Shown piece after piece: positions 14,199 through 23,020 of a stretch of 64,000 bases of DNA. The translations under genes and the position numbers were made by a program. Origin of the DNA: Sedimenticola hydrogenitrophicus (GTDB lineage: Bacteria; Pseudomonadota; Gammaproteobacteria; Chromatiales; Chromatiaceae); contig NZ_JAQGEI010000004.1 of NCBI RefSeq assembly GCF_029017505.1, positions 111,323 to 175,322 on the forward strand. Direction: 5' to 3'. The number at the start of each line of letters is the position of its first letter. Position 1 is the first letter of the stretch. The notes under the pieces were generated by a model, which saw nothing but the letters and a program-made list of their open reading frames with translations, was not told the DNA's origin and made no database searches.

Positions 14199-16184
14199 AT
14201 GGCAGGCATACTCAACATAGGTACATCGGCACTGCTCTCGTTTCAGCGTTCGCTGTCAACGACTGGGCACAATATTGCCAATTCGGAGACCGAGGGGTAT
14301 AGCCGGCAACGGGTCAATCTGGCGACGCAGATCCCGCAATCCACCGGCGTGGGCTATCTCGGCTCCGGCGTCAAGGTGATCGAAATCGAGCGCTTGTACG
14401 ACGATTTCCTCGCCACCCAGATGCGCACGGCCCAGACTTCGGCCTCCGAAATGGAGAACTATCACACCCACGCCAGCCGTATCGACAACATCCTGGCCGA
14501 CCCCAATATCGGCCTGGATCCCGCCATTCAGGATTTCTTCAATGCCATGCAGGTGGTGGCGGATGACCCCTCATCCATTTCCACCCGGCAGGTGCTGCTG
14601 TCCGAGGCGGGGGCGATGGTCAATCGCTACCAGGATCTCAGTCGCCAGTTCAGCGATGCCAACAATAACGTGAACAAGGAGATGAGCGATCTGGCGAACG
14701 AGATCAGCGGACTGGCGCAATCGATCGCCCGGATCAACCAGGGGATCGTGGAGGCCGTCGGGGCCTCCGGCGGCGGTTCCCCCAATGATCTGCTGGATCA
14801 GCGGGAGGTGCTGCTCAATGACCTCTCCAAGCTGGTGGGCATCTCGGTCGTGCCGCAGGATAACGGGGCGTGGAATGTCTTTATCGGCAAGGGGCAGGCG
14901 CTGGTGATGGGCAGCACCAATGCCACGCTGACATCGGTCAACAGCAGCAGTGATCCCAGCCAACGCGATATCGCCTTTACCAATGTCTCGGGTACCCAGG
15001 TGATCACCTCCCAGCTGAGTGGTGGCGAGATCAGCGGGCTGATCAATTATCGGGACCAGATATTGCAGCCGGCCATGAATCAACTGGGTCTGGTGGCAAT
15101 CGGTATGACCGACCAGATCAACAGCCAGCACCAGCAGGGTCTGGATCTGGATGGCAGCTTTGGCGGGCAGCTTTTTGCGTCCCACAGCGTGGGCATTCTG
15201 GATAACGCCAATAATACCGGCTCGGCGGTGGTGACGGCGGCCTTTGTCGATACCGGCAACCTGACGGCCAGTGACTATGAGCTGAAGGCGACCACGGTGG
15301 CCGACCAGTTCACCCTGACCCGGCTTTTGGATGGCCAGGTCACCACCCTCAATACCGGCGGCACCTACCCGTATACGACGGCGGAAGTGGACGGCATCGC
15401 CGTGACCATCTCGGCCGCCGCGGTGGCCGGTGACAGCTACCTGATCCAGCCGACCCGGGATGCCGCCAGAAACATGGACCTGCTGATCAGCGATCCGCGC
15501 AAGATTGCCGCGGCCGGCCCCATCCGGGCGGTCCATTCGACCAACTCGGCCGGCGGCCCCAACCAGGGCAGCGGGGATATCTCCCAGCCCGATTTCAGCA
15601 GCACCGCCAATCTTCCCCTGGCCGCTCCGGCCACCATCACCCTGGAGTGGGGTGCCACGGCACACCTGGGCGGACCCGGGTTCACCGTCACCGGCGGCCC
15701 GGGCGGGACCATCGCCTATGATCCCGCGACCCAGAGCAACGGCGCCAGCTTCACCTTCGCGGCCTACGGCGGTATGAGCTTCACCCTGAGCGGCACCCCC
15801 GCCGCCGGCGACCGGTTTGTGATCGAGAACAACAGTGGCGCGGTGGGCGATAACCGCAACGCCCTCAAGTTGGCGGACCTGCAGTCAGCCGATACCCTGC
15901 TGGGGCAGACCGGGGGCGGGCAGGAGAGTGCCACCTTCCAGGAGACCTACGCCCAGCTGGTGTCCGATGTCGGTACCAAGACCCACCAGGCCGAGGTGAA
16001 TTTCAACGCCACCGATGGCCTGCGCGAGCGGCACCGGAACTCACTGCTCTCGCTCAGCGGCGTCAACCTGGATGAAGAGGCGGCCAACCTGGTCAAGTTC
16101 CAGCAGGCCTATCAGGCGGCGGCCCAGGTGATCTCCGTGGCCAACACCCTGTTCGATACCCTGATTGGTGCGATCAGGAGGTAA
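14199..16184 (+). CDS. flgK: FlgK, hook-filament junction protein HAP1
   Basis: 661-residue hook-associated protein. The N-terminal D0 reads MAGILNIGTSALLSFQRSLS then GHNIANSETEGYSRQRVNL. The C-terminus GVNLDEEAANLVKFQQAYQA packs against it. The central 350-560 region is variable and rich in G, T and A, as usual. ATG 14199 is chosen by homology; the open frame upstream (from 14019) reads through the nested repeats. An agga motif lies upstream. FlgN should be its export chaperone. Confidence 0.95.
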   Translation: MAGILNIGTSALLSFQRSLSTTGHNIANSETEGYSRQRVNLATQIPQSTGVGYLGSGVKVIEIERLYDDFLATQMRTAQTSASEMENYHTHASRIDNILADPNIGLDPAIQDFFNAMQVVADDPSSISTRQVLLSEAGAMVNRYQDLSRQFSDANNNVNKEMSDLANEISGLAQSIARINQGIVEAVGASGGGSPNDLLDQREVLLNDLSKLVGISVVPQDNGAWNVFIGKGQALVMGSTNATLTSVNSSSDPSQRDIAFTNVSGTQVITSQLSGGEISGLINYRDQILQPAMNQLGLVAIGMTDQINSQHQQGLDLDGSFGGQLFASHSVGILDNANNTGSAVVTAAFVDTGNLTASDYELKATTVADQFTLTRLLDGQVTTLNTGGTYPYTTAEVDGIAVTISAAAVAGDSYLIQPTRDAARNMDLLISDPRKIAAAGPIRAVHSTNSAGGPNQGSGDISQPDFSSTANLPLAAPATITLEWGATAHLGGPGFTVTGGPGGTIAYDPATQSNGASFTFAAYGGMSFTLSGTPAAGDRFVIENNSGAVGDNRNALKLADLQSADTLLGQTGGGQESATFQETYAQLVSDVGTKTHQAEVNFNATDGLRERHRNSLLSLSGVNLDEEAANLVKFQQAYQAAAQVISVANTLFDTLIGAIRR

Positions 16185-16195
16185 GGGTATTAGTG

Positions 16196-16360
16196 GTAGG
16201 GTGGATAAGCATCAGCGCATCCACCATGAATCGGCTGGCGGTGGATGCGCAAGCTTATCCACCCTACGAAATCAGGGCCGTAGGTTGGGGTGAGGGACGA
16301 ACCCCAACATCAAGGCATTGAATGGGTGTTTGTTGGGGTTCGCAGGCTCACCCCAACCTA
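16196..16360. repeat. Two palindromic repeats between flgK and flgL
   Basis: gtagggtggataagc ... gcttatccaccctac (16196-16267) is followed by gtaggttggggtgag ... ctcaccccaacct (16280-16360). No promoter is evident, so flgL is probably transcribed through them from flgK. Confidence 0.8.
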
Positions 16361-16399
16361 TAGCACTGCTTGATGCGCGCTTAATGCGCGGAGGCAATT

Positions 16400-17305
16400 A
16401 TGATACGCATATCGACCCAGATGATCACCGAGCGCTCCCTCAGTGCCATGCTCAGGCAACAGAGTGACCTGAGCAACACCCAGCTGCAACTCTCCAGCGG
16501 CCGGCGGGTGCTGACGCCAGCGGACGATCCCGCTAGCGCGGTCCGGGTACTCGGGCTCAACGGGGCGGTGGAGACCGTCTCCCAGTATCAGAATAATATC
16601 GACCGGCTCACCTCGCGCCTGGAGACGGAGGAGGGGGCGCTGGACGGGATAACCAACCTGCTGCAACGGGTCAGGGAGCTGACGGTGCAGGGCAACAACG
16701 ATGTGCTGTCAGCCACCGACAAGGGCGCCATTGCGCTCGAGGTCAGGCAGCTGCGCGATCAACTGTTCTCCATGGCCAATGCCAAGGACAGCAATGGCGA
16801 GTACATCTTTTCCGGCTACCAGACCGGCACCCCGCCTTTTAACGCGGGCGATTACATCTACTATGGTGACAACGGCCAGCGGGAGCTGCAGATAGCCCCG
16901 GGCCGTACCATCGCCGACGGCGACAACGGCTTTGATGTATTCATGAATGTGGCCTCTACGGCCCCCCCGGCCACCCCCCGGCGAAGTGTGTTCGAGACGC
17001 TTGACAACCTGGCCCTCGCGTTGGAGGCCAATACTTCGGTCGGCGACTACATCACGGATGTGGACCTGGCCCTGCAGCGGGTGATTGAGACGAAAGCCTC
17101 GGTGGGCGGCCGTCTGAACGCCATTGAGGAGCAGAAAACGGTAAATGAGGATCTTAAGCTGAACCTGGAGACCCAGCGTTCGGATGAGCAGGACCTGGAT
17201 TATACCTCGGCGATCGCCCGCTTCGAGGCCCAGATGACGGCCCTGCAGGCGGCACAGCAGGCCTTTGTGAAGGTGAAGGGGCTTTCCCTGTTTAATTACC
17301 TGTAG
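16400..17305 (+). CDS. flgL: FlgL, hook-filament junction protein HAP3
   Basis: 301-residue hook-associated protein of the flagellin superfamily. MIRISTQMITERSL and then QLQLSSGRRVLTPADDPASA form the N-terminal signature; ARFEAQMTALQAAQQAFVKV forms the C-terminal helix. Length is normal. A ggaggca ribosome binding site precedes ATG 16400. It is the last gene before the fliC promoter region. Confidence 0.95.
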   Translation: MIRISTQMITERSLSAMLRQQSDLSNTQLQLSSGRRVLTPADDPASAVRVLGLNGAVETVSQYQNNIDRLTSRLETEEGALDGITNLLQRVRELTVQGNNDVLSATDKGAIALEVRQLRDQLFSMANAKDSNGEYIFSGYQTGTPPFNAGDYIYYGDNGQRELQIAPGRTIADGDNGFDVFMNVASTAPPATPRRSVFETLDNLALALEANTSVGDYITDVDLALQRVIETKASVGGRLNAIEEQKTVNEDLKLNLETQRSDEQDLDYTSAIARFEAQMTALQAAQQAFVKVKGLSLFNYL

Positions 17306-17315
17306 TAGCCGAAGT

Positions 17316-17396
17316 GTAGGATGCCGGTGAGCTTGCGAACCGCATCATTCGGGGTAAGGTTTTGATGCGGATCGCTTCCCCCCCACCGCATCCTGC
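17316..17396. repeat. Palindromic repeat after flgL
   Basis: gtaggatgccggtgagcttg ... gatgcgg ... caccgcatcctgc, same family as 5682-5815 and 56523-56600. The rest of the 317-bp gap is an AT-rich stretch (17410-17480) and the fliC promoter. Confidence 0.75.
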
Positions 17397-17485
17397 CAGA
17401 CCCCGTTCTACGTAATTGATTTTTCAATAAAAAGAAGATGGATGTTTTTTGTAATGACATTCTCAAGATTTTTTGTTTTTTCCCT

Positions 17486-17512
17486 TAAAGAATCCACCGG
17501 GATGGCCGTTAC
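17486..17512 (+). promoter_or_regulatory. Sigma-28 (FliA) promoter for fliC
   Basis: TAAAGAAT, 11 bp, GCCGTTAC, close to the consensus TAAAGTTT-N11-GCCGATAA. It leaves a 5' leader of about 100 nt before the flagellin start. Confidence 0.78.
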
Positions 17513-17622
17513 AGACATCGGAGGCGGTAAATATCAGATCAACCATCAGATATATCCGCCAATTATCAACCTGACCCCGAGGGCACCCGTGAGGTAGCTA
17601 AAGGGGAATAAGGAGCTAGACA

Positions 17623-19041
17623 ATGGCACAGATCATCAATACCAATATTGCGTCTCTCACCGCCCAGCGCAATCTGAACAAATCCCAGTCCTCCTTGGCG
17701 ACCGCCATGGAGCGGCTTTCATCCGGTCTGCGTATCAACAGCGCCAAGGATGACGCCGCGGGCCTGGCCATCTCCGAGCGGATGACGACCCAGGTTCGTG
17801 GCATGAACCAGGCCATTCGTAACTCGAATGATGGTATCTCACTCTCCCAGACGGCAGAAGGCGCCATGGGTGAGATTACCGAGAACATGCAGCGTATCCG
17901 TGAGCTGGCGGTCCAGTCGCGCAATGCCACCAACAACGCCGCCGATCGTCAGGCGCTGGATGCCGAGGTTCAGCAGCGTCTGGCGGAGATCGACCGTATC
18001 GCCACTCAGACCCAGTTCAACGGAACCAGCCTGCTGGACGGCTCCTTTACCTCCAAGGCCTTCCAGGTCGGAGCCAATGTGGGCCAGACCATCAGTATCA
18101 GTGCCATTGCCAATGCCCAGGCACTGTCCGGTCTGGGGCTGGAAGGTGCGTCGGCAACGGCCGCCGGCACAGCCGGGGCCACTATTGTTGCGGGTAGCAT
18201 CGATATCAACGGCACGACGATTACCACCAGTACGGCGGGTGCGGCTGACCTGGCCACCGCGATCAACGCGTCTGGTGTTGATGTCACCGCCGCGGCCTCC
18301 AATGCAACGACTGGTTCCCTCGGCGCATTCACCACCGTGGCGGGTGGTACCTATGCACTGAGTGTTGATGGCGTTGCTATCCTGGATGGAACTGCCGGAA
18401 AAGGTGATGTCGGTACAACTGCTGCCAATGTGGACACGGCTATCACTGCAGCATCAGCAGCACTGACAGCTAAGGGGATTACCACAACCGGTACCGCAGC
18501 GGGTGGTGATCTGGCCTTCGTCAAGGCGGATGGCACTGCGTTCGATCTCGCCGAAACCTGGGGTGCCGGTGCAACGGCTGGTGGTTTTGCCAACGCCGGT
18601 ACACTGGTCGCGGGCGGTTCCGATACCACTACAACCACAAAAGCCACCATCACCCTGACCAGTGGTGCCGATATCACGGTTGCCAATGATACCACGGCAA
18701 GTGGTCTGGCATCCGCCACGGCCGCTGCAAGCGGTACGCTGATGAATATCCTGACCACCGCCGGTGCCGATAACGCGATTACCAAGATCGACGCCGCCAT
18801 GTCAACCATCAGTGGGGCGCGGGCGAATATGGGTGCTGTGCAGAGCCGGTTCGAGTCGGCGATCTCCAGTCTGAGTGTTACCGTGGAGAACCTCTCGGCT
18901 GCCCGGTCACGCATCACCGATGCCGACTTTGCGGCAGAGACGGCACAAATGACCCGTTCGCAGATCTTGCAGCAGGCGGGTGTGGCCATGGTCTCCCAGG
19001 CGAATGCACTGCCGCAGAGCGTGTTGTCACTTCTCCAGTAA
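17623..19041 (+). CDS. fliC: FliC, flagellin
   Basis: 472-residue filament subunit. Conserved N-terminal D0/D1 (residues 1-175) includes [20 protein letters not shown] and [13 protein letters not shown], the region TLR5 recognises in related flagellins. Conserved C-terminal D1/D0 (about 385-472) ends [13 protein letters not shown]. The middle, about residues 180-385, is a low-complexity A/T/G-rich surface domain, usually the most variable part. It is the only flagellin gene here and has its own FliA promoter. A G/C hairpin without a T-run (about 19049-19088) follows. Confidence 0.96.
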   Translation: MAQIINTNIASLTAQRNLNKSQSSLATAMERLSSGLRINSAKDDAAGLAISERMTTQVRGMNQAIRNSNDGISLSQTAEGAMGEITENMQRIRELAVQSRNATNNAADRQALDAEVQQRLAEIDRIATQTQFNGTSLLDGSFTSKAFQVGANVGQTISISAIANAQALSGLGLEGASATAAGTAGATIVAGSIDINGTTITTSTAGAADLATAINASGVDVTAAASNATTGSLGAFTTVAGGTYALSVDGVAILDGTAGKGDVGTTAANVDTAITAASAALTAKGITTTGTAAGGDLAFVKADGTAFDLAETWGAGATAGGFANAGTLVAGGSDTTTTTKATITLTSGADITVANDTTASGLASATAAASGTLMNILTTAGADNAITKIDAAMSTISGARANMGAVQSRFESAISSLSVTVENLSAARSRITDADFAAETAQMTRSQILQQAGVAMVSQANALPQSVLSLLQ

Positions 19042-19048
19042 GCTGGGC

Positions 19049-19088
19049 GAGGGGTGGGGTACCTGGCAGTTCGCCCCACTCCCCGTTG
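19049..19088 (+). terminator. Possible hairpin after fliC
   Basis: gcgaggggtgggg pairs with ccccactccccg across a short loop. No T-run follows, so it may protect the flagellin mRNA 3' end or weaken read-through rather than act as a full intrinsic terminator. Confidence 0.35.
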
Positions 19089-19102
19089 AATAGGTGATCG
19101 CC

Positions 19103-19531
19103 ATGGTTAATGAAATCTCGCAAAGTATATTGAGCGGTGTCTCCGCTCAATCAAAAGGATCTGCGGGTAGTACCGGAAGGGTGCGGGAGAGTTCTGATAT
19201 CCAACGGGTCGCTCAGGATGTACCAGGATCCCCTGAAAGCGTGGCTGAGCAGATGCAAAGATCAGTCGCTACGGATGGGCAAACACTCGACCAGGCGGTC
19301 GAGCGGCTGAACCAGTTTGCCCAGACCGTACAGCGTAAACTGGAATTTTCGGTGGATGAGCAGAGTGGAAAGGCTGTTATCAAGGTTATAGACAAAGAGT
19401 CTGGAGAGATGGTACGGAGTATTCCGTCTGAAGAGATTCTGGAGATGCAGCAGAGACTCCGGGAGACCAGCGAGGCTATTTTCAAAACCGGCAATGAGGG
19501 CATCTCGCTGTTGTTCCAGGCTAAGGCATAA
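19103..19531 (+). CDS. flaG: FlaG family protein
   Basis: 142-residue FlaG. The C-terminal half has the family core: LEFSVDEQSGKAVIKVID, then GEMVRSIPSEEILEMQQRL. The N-terminus is polar and disordered. FlaG genes lie between flagellin and fliD in many polar-flagellated bacteria and affect filament length; the mechanism is poorly known. ATG 19103 follows a taggtga motif; the GTG at 19094 is less likely. It probably shares the fliC transcript. Confidence 0.88.
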   Translation: MVNEISQSILSGVSAQSKGSAGSTGRVRESSDIQRVAQDVPGSPESVAEQMQRSVATDGQTLDQAVERLNQFAQTVQRKLEFSVDEQSGKAVIKVIDKESGEMVRSIPSEEILEMQQRLRETSEAIFKTGNEGISLLFQAKA

Positions 19532-19593
19532 CCCGTTGGCTCCAGCGCCAGAGAGGTCATCAGCTTGCTGGTATTGACCCGGCTGTTTGGTGC

Positions 19594-19627
19594 GTAGGTT
19601 GGGGTGGCTGGTACGCACCCCAACCTG
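19594..19627. repeat. Single palindromic repeat before fliD
   Basis: gtaggttggggtggctggta ... caccccaacctgc, a short member of the family at 13975 and 16280. Confidence 0.65.
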
Positions 19628-19719
19628 CATCCGGCTCACAGGTTCATTGTTAAGTAAGCAGGCCGCTAAGGTTCTGTACTACGCATTACACCCAACATAT
19701 GTCTCACCAGGAGAACTAA

Positions 19720-21081
19720 ATGGCCATTTCATCACCAGGACTGGGTTCAGGGCTTGACGTTTCAGGCATTGTCTCCCAGTTGATGGCGATTGAGCGGCAG
19801 CCTCTCACACGGCTCAATCAGAAAGAGGCCCAGGCCCAAGCCCAGATCTCGGCCTACGGCAACCTGAAGGGGGGGCTCTCTTCCCTGCAGGACGCGATGA
19901 CCAAACTGATGGACGCGGCGACCTTTCAGGCGACCAAGGCCAACTCCTCCGATAGTGCCGTGTTAACCGCCTCTTCCGATTCCGATGCGGTTACCTCCTC
20001 CTATAGCGTTACCATCAACCGACTGGCACAGCAACATAAACTGGGCTCGTCGGAATTTGCCGATTTGGCAACCTTTGGCGGCGCGGCGGGAGATGCATTG
20101 ACCCTGACCGTCGGCGCGGAGAGCTTTACCCTGGATCTCTCCACTGCCATGACGCTGAGTGAGATTCAGGCAGCAATCAATGTGGAAGCCAATGAGACCG
20201 GCGTGACGGCTGGCCTGATTACCGGCGACAGCGGCAACCAGACCCTGGTTTTGACTTCTGGATCAAGTGGTCATGATAACCGGGTCCAGCTCTCATTCGG
20301 GGGTGCGCTGGATGCGAATACCTTCAGCTTTTCGATGCTGAACAGGGATGAAAATGACCAGTTGCTGGCGGCGGAGAGTGAGCTGGACGCGTCGCTGAAT
20401 GTGGATGGTGTTGCGGTCACCCGCGGCAGTAATCGCATCACGGATGTTATCGAGGGGCTGACACTAAACTTGAAGGAAGTGGGACAGGCGGGGGTCTCTA
20501 TTGCCCAGGATACAGCAACCGCCAAATCGGCTATGGAGGGGCTGGTGAAGGCTTACAACAACGTTCGTGGCCAACTCACCTCATTAAAGTCTGCAGGTAC
20601 CAGTGCGAGCGTATTGCGCAATATTGAGGCGCAGCTGCGCAGCATGCTCAATACCGAGGCGACCGGTCTGGGCAGCTACTCCTATATCTCCCAGTTGGGC
20701 GTGACCACCAACTCGGATACCGGCAAGTTGGAGTTTGACAGTGAGATGTTCATTACCGCTATGGAGGACACGCCTGACAGCGTGGCCGGTTTCTTCAGTG
20801 ATGAAACGAGTGGTTTCGCGGTAAGGTTTGATGGTCTGCTGGAAGGATTTGTGAAATCTGACGGTACCATCGACAGCATCATCGAGGGCAGTAACAATCA
20901 AGTGGACAGAATTGAGCGGAGTCGTGAGTCGCTGCAGCGGCGCCTGGAAGTCGTCGAAGCGCGTTATCTGCGGGAATTTGGCGTTCTGGATGGCTTGATT
21001 GCCAGTATGAGCACCACCAGTGATTATCTGACGAGCCAATTGGATATGCTCTCCAACTTGGCTGGTGGGAATAAGAAATAA
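19720..21081 (+). CDS. fliD: FliD, filament cap protein
   Basis: 453-residue filament cap that folds flagellin at the tip. The N-terminus MAISSPGLGSGLDVSGIVSQ is diagnostic. FliD_N covers about residues 10-110 and FliD_C about 220-440, with VKAYNNVRGQLTSL and the final YLTSQLDML. Length is typical of gammaproteobacterial FliD. An aggaga ribosome binding site lies upstream. No convincing promoter was found in the 188-bp gap. Confidence 0.95.
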   Translation: MAISSPGLGSGLDVSGIVSQLMAIERQPLTRLNQKEAQAQAQISAYGNLKGGLSSLQDAMTKLMDAATFQATKANSSDSAVLTASSDSDAVTSSYSVTINRLAQQHKLGSSEFADLATFGGAAGDALTLTVGAESFTLDLSTAMTLSEIQAAINVEANETGVTAGLITGDSGNQTLVLTSGSSGHDNRVQLSFGGALDANTFSFSMLNRDENDQLLAAESELDASLNVDGVAVTRGSNRITDVIEGLTLNLKEVGQAGVSIAQDTATAKSAMEGLVKAYNNVRGQLTSLKSAGTSASVLRNIEAQLRSMLNTEATGLGSYSYISQLGVTTNSDTGKLEFDSEMFITAMEDTPDSVAGFFSDETSGFAVRFDGLLEGFVKSDGTIDSIIEGSNNQVDRIERSRESLQRRLEVVEARYLREFGVLDGLIASMSTTSDYLTSQLDMLSNLAGGNKK

Positions 21082-21135
21082 TTACACCTTTGAATATCCG
21101 GTTCGGCAGTGGTCTGAATCAATCGGGAGTACCCA

Positions 21136-21558
21136 ATGGTAAAATCAAGAATGAAAAGTGCCTTGTCTCAGTACAAGAGCGTCAGCGTCAAGTCCGGAGT
21201 CGAGGACGCCACACCTCACCGTCTGGTGCAGATGCTGATGGAGGGCGCACTGGACAAGATCGCCTCCGCCAAGGGACATATGCTGAGAAACGAGCCGGCC
21301 GACAAGGGGCGCTTCATCAGTTGGGCCATCTCCATCATCAGCGGTCTGCAGAGCAGTCTGGATATGGAGGCCGGTGGCGAGCTGTCGCGGAATCTGGATG
21401 ACCTGTACGACTACATGGTGCGTCGGTTGGCGGAGGCCGGAGCCAAGAATGAAGCGGCCATTCTGGATGAGGTGTCGTCACTGCTGCTGGAGGTGAAATC
21501 CGCCTGGGATGTGATCCCGTCACAACTGGATTCGGAGAACCGCCAGTCGGCGGTTTGA
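21136..21558 (+). CDS. fliS: FliS, flagellin chaperone
   Basis: 140-residue helical chaperone that binds the flagellin C-terminus before export. The family marks are LSQYKSVSV near the start, DATPHRLVQMLMEGALDKI, and the LDDLYDYMVRRL helix. It follows fliD by 54 bp and overlaps no neighbour. Confidence 0.94.
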   Translation: MVKSRMKSALSQYKSVSVKSGVEDATPHRLVQMLMEGALDKIASAKGHMLRNEPADKGRFISWAISIISGLQSSLDMEAGGELSRNLDDLYDYMVRRLAEAGAKNEAAILDEVSSLLLEVKSAWDVIPSQLDSENRQSAV

Positions 21559-21567
21559 GAAACTCCG

Positions 21568-21882
21568 ATGCTCGGTCAAATAATCACGCTCTCTGAACAG
21601 ATGCTGTTGCTGGCCCGCCAGGGTGAGTGGGAACGTCTCAATGAGCGGCAGGCTGAGCGCCAGCAGATAATTGGGCAGGCGTTTCCGCTGGACCTGGGGG
21701 CTATGGCTGCGGGGCCTGGGGCTGCGGACGATGCCGCCCGGCAGATCCGGGTGATTCTGGATCTGGACAGGCAGCTCATGCGGTTGGCCCGGGCGCAGCA
21801 GCAGGAGATAGGCCAAACCCTCGGCAAGCTGAACCAGGGACGGGTAGCCACCAGGGCCTACCAGGATACCTCGCGGGGATAA
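21568..21882 (+). CDS. fliT: FliT-like flagellar chaperone
   Basis: 104-residue, Q/E/L-rich helical protein nine bases after fliS, the standard place for FliT, which chaperones FliD. Motif content is weak (ARQGEWERLNERQAERQQII), as in this very divergent family. Size and position are the main evidence. It is the last recognisable flagellar gene; no fleQ or fliE follows in this window. Confidence 0.72.
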   Translation: MLGQIITLSEQMLLLARQGEWERLNERQAERQQIIGQAFPLDLGAMAAGPGAADDAARQIRVILDLDRQLMRLARAQQQEIGQTLGKLNQGRVATRAYQDTSRG

Positions 21883-21895
21883 ATCCACCATCAAT

Positions 21896-22157
21896 AGGGC
21901 GCCGCCGACGGCGCGCCGTACGCCTACGACAGCGTACGGAATACCAGCCAGGCGGTGATGTAGGGGCAGGCCCCTGTGCCTGCCCGGGCCGATCGGTGGC
22001 GCGTCGATCCGAGCAGGCACGGGGGGTTGCCCCTACGCCCGTCGCGGCATTGTCCGGCCATCCAGAATTCCGAATGGCCAGTTCCGTAGGGTGGGTTAGC
22101 GGCGCACGAGCACGCTACTTCCAGGCCGCGACAAAGCGGACGCCGTGTAACCCACCG
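21896..22157. repeat. Repeat cluster after fliT
   Basis: Contains gggcgccgccgacggcgc near 21898, gtaggggcaggcccctgtgc ... ttgcccctac (21961-22035), and gtagggtgggttagcggcgc ... gtaacccacc (22086-22157). The 22 bases at 21939-21960 also occur inside the ccsA-like gene at 23159-23180. This and the TA promoter fill the 415-bp gap. Confidence 0.7.
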
Positions 22158-22238
22158 ATTTCTCGACCGCTCAACACCATTCCATGAAGTCACGGATTCA
22201 GGATAGTGTCTGTTACTCGCACCTGGCTCGGATTGCGT

Positions 22239-22262
22239 GAATATACAAGAAATTATATATTC
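22239..22262. promoter_or_regulatory. AT-rich inverted repeat, possible TA operator
   Basis: gaatata (22239-22245) and tatattc (22256-22262) form an inverted repeat in the only AT-rich patch upstream of mntA. Autoregulation by the antitoxin is common for such modules; binding is inferred. Confidence 0.4.
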
Positions 22263-22297
22263 ATATGCAGTGGAATTTTGATAAAGGAAGGTTGCCC

Positions 22298-22588
22298 ATG
22301 CGCCCCTCACACGCACTTGATCTCAAGCGAACCGCGGTGCGCGAAGCGGTAAGCCGCTTTCGCACGGCGAACCCGCGCGTCTTCGGCTCGGTGCTGCATG
22401 GCACCGACCAGGATGGTAGCGACATTGATTTACTGGTCGATGCGCTGCCTGGTGCCACATTATTGGACTTGGGCGATTTACAGGACGAACTGGAATCGCT
22501 ACTCGGCGTTCATGTTGATTTATTGACGCCCGGCGACCTGCCGCCGAAGTTTCGGGCCAAGGTGCTCGCGGAAGCGCGGCCGGTATGA
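22298..22588 (+). CDS. mntA: MntA-type nucleotidyltransferase antitoxin
   Basis: 96-residue minimal nucleotidyltransferase. G30-S31 and D42/D44 give the GSx10DxD catalytic motif (FGSVLHGTDQDGSDIDLLVD). In HepT/MntA systems this protein neutralises HepT by adding AMP to the tyrosine of its active motif. ATG 22298 has an aaaggaagg ribosome binding site; the upstream ATG at 22265 lies in the operator region. It overlaps hepT by four bases (ATGA), as expected for a co-translated pair. The module sits between the repeat cluster and ccsA and was probably gained by transfer. Confidence 0.88.
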   Translation: MRPSHALDLKRTAVREAVSRFRTANPRVFGSVLHGTDQDGSDIDLLVDALPGATLLDLGDLQDELESLLGVHVDLLTPGDLPPKFRAKVLAEARPV

Positions 22589-22956
22589 GTGAGAACCGCC
22601 TACCTGACTACCTCGACCACATACAGCAGGCCGCTGCCGATGCACGCAACTTTGTGGAGGGACTGGCCAAAGATGACTTCCTGGAGGATAAGCGCACCCA
22701 GCAAGCCGTCATCATGAGCCTCATCATCATCGGTGAGGCCGCCACGAAGGTGATGGACGGCTACGCCGAGTTCACCCAGGCGCACACGGAAGTGCCGTGG
22801 CGCAGCATGCGCAATATGCGCAATCGTATGGCCCACGGCTATTTCGACATCAACCTCGATGTGGTGTGGGAGACGGTACAAGAATGGCTACCGGAGTTGC
22901 TCAGGCAACTGCCTGCCGTGCGCCAATACGCCGACGATGAAGACTGTCATGATTAA
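22585..22956 (+). CDS. hepT: HepT-type RNase toxin
   Basis: 123-residue HEPN protein (DUF86). R79, H84 and Y86 form the RX4HXY ribonuclease motif within RNRMAHGYF; the preceding helix LIIIGEAATKVM is typical. Family members cleave RNA and are silenced by AMPylation of the motif tyrosine by MntA. All three key residues are intact, so the toxin should be active. It overlaps mntA by four bases. Confidence 0.9.
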   Translation: MSENRLPDYLDHIQQAAADARNFVEGLAKDDFLEDKRTQQAVIMSLIIIGEAATKVMDGYAEFTQAHTEVPWRSMRNMRNRMAHGYFDINLDVVWETVQEWLPELLRQLPAVRQYADDEDCHD

Positions 22957-23020
22957 GGGATGAAGCCATGACTGACGAGCCCTAAACACCAATCCAATCC
23001 AACTCCTGTGTATCCGGTGG

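Noticed and set aside
21520..22020. 166-codon minus-strand ORF over fliT and the following repeats
   Set aside because: Runs opposite fliT and through palindromes; no domain.
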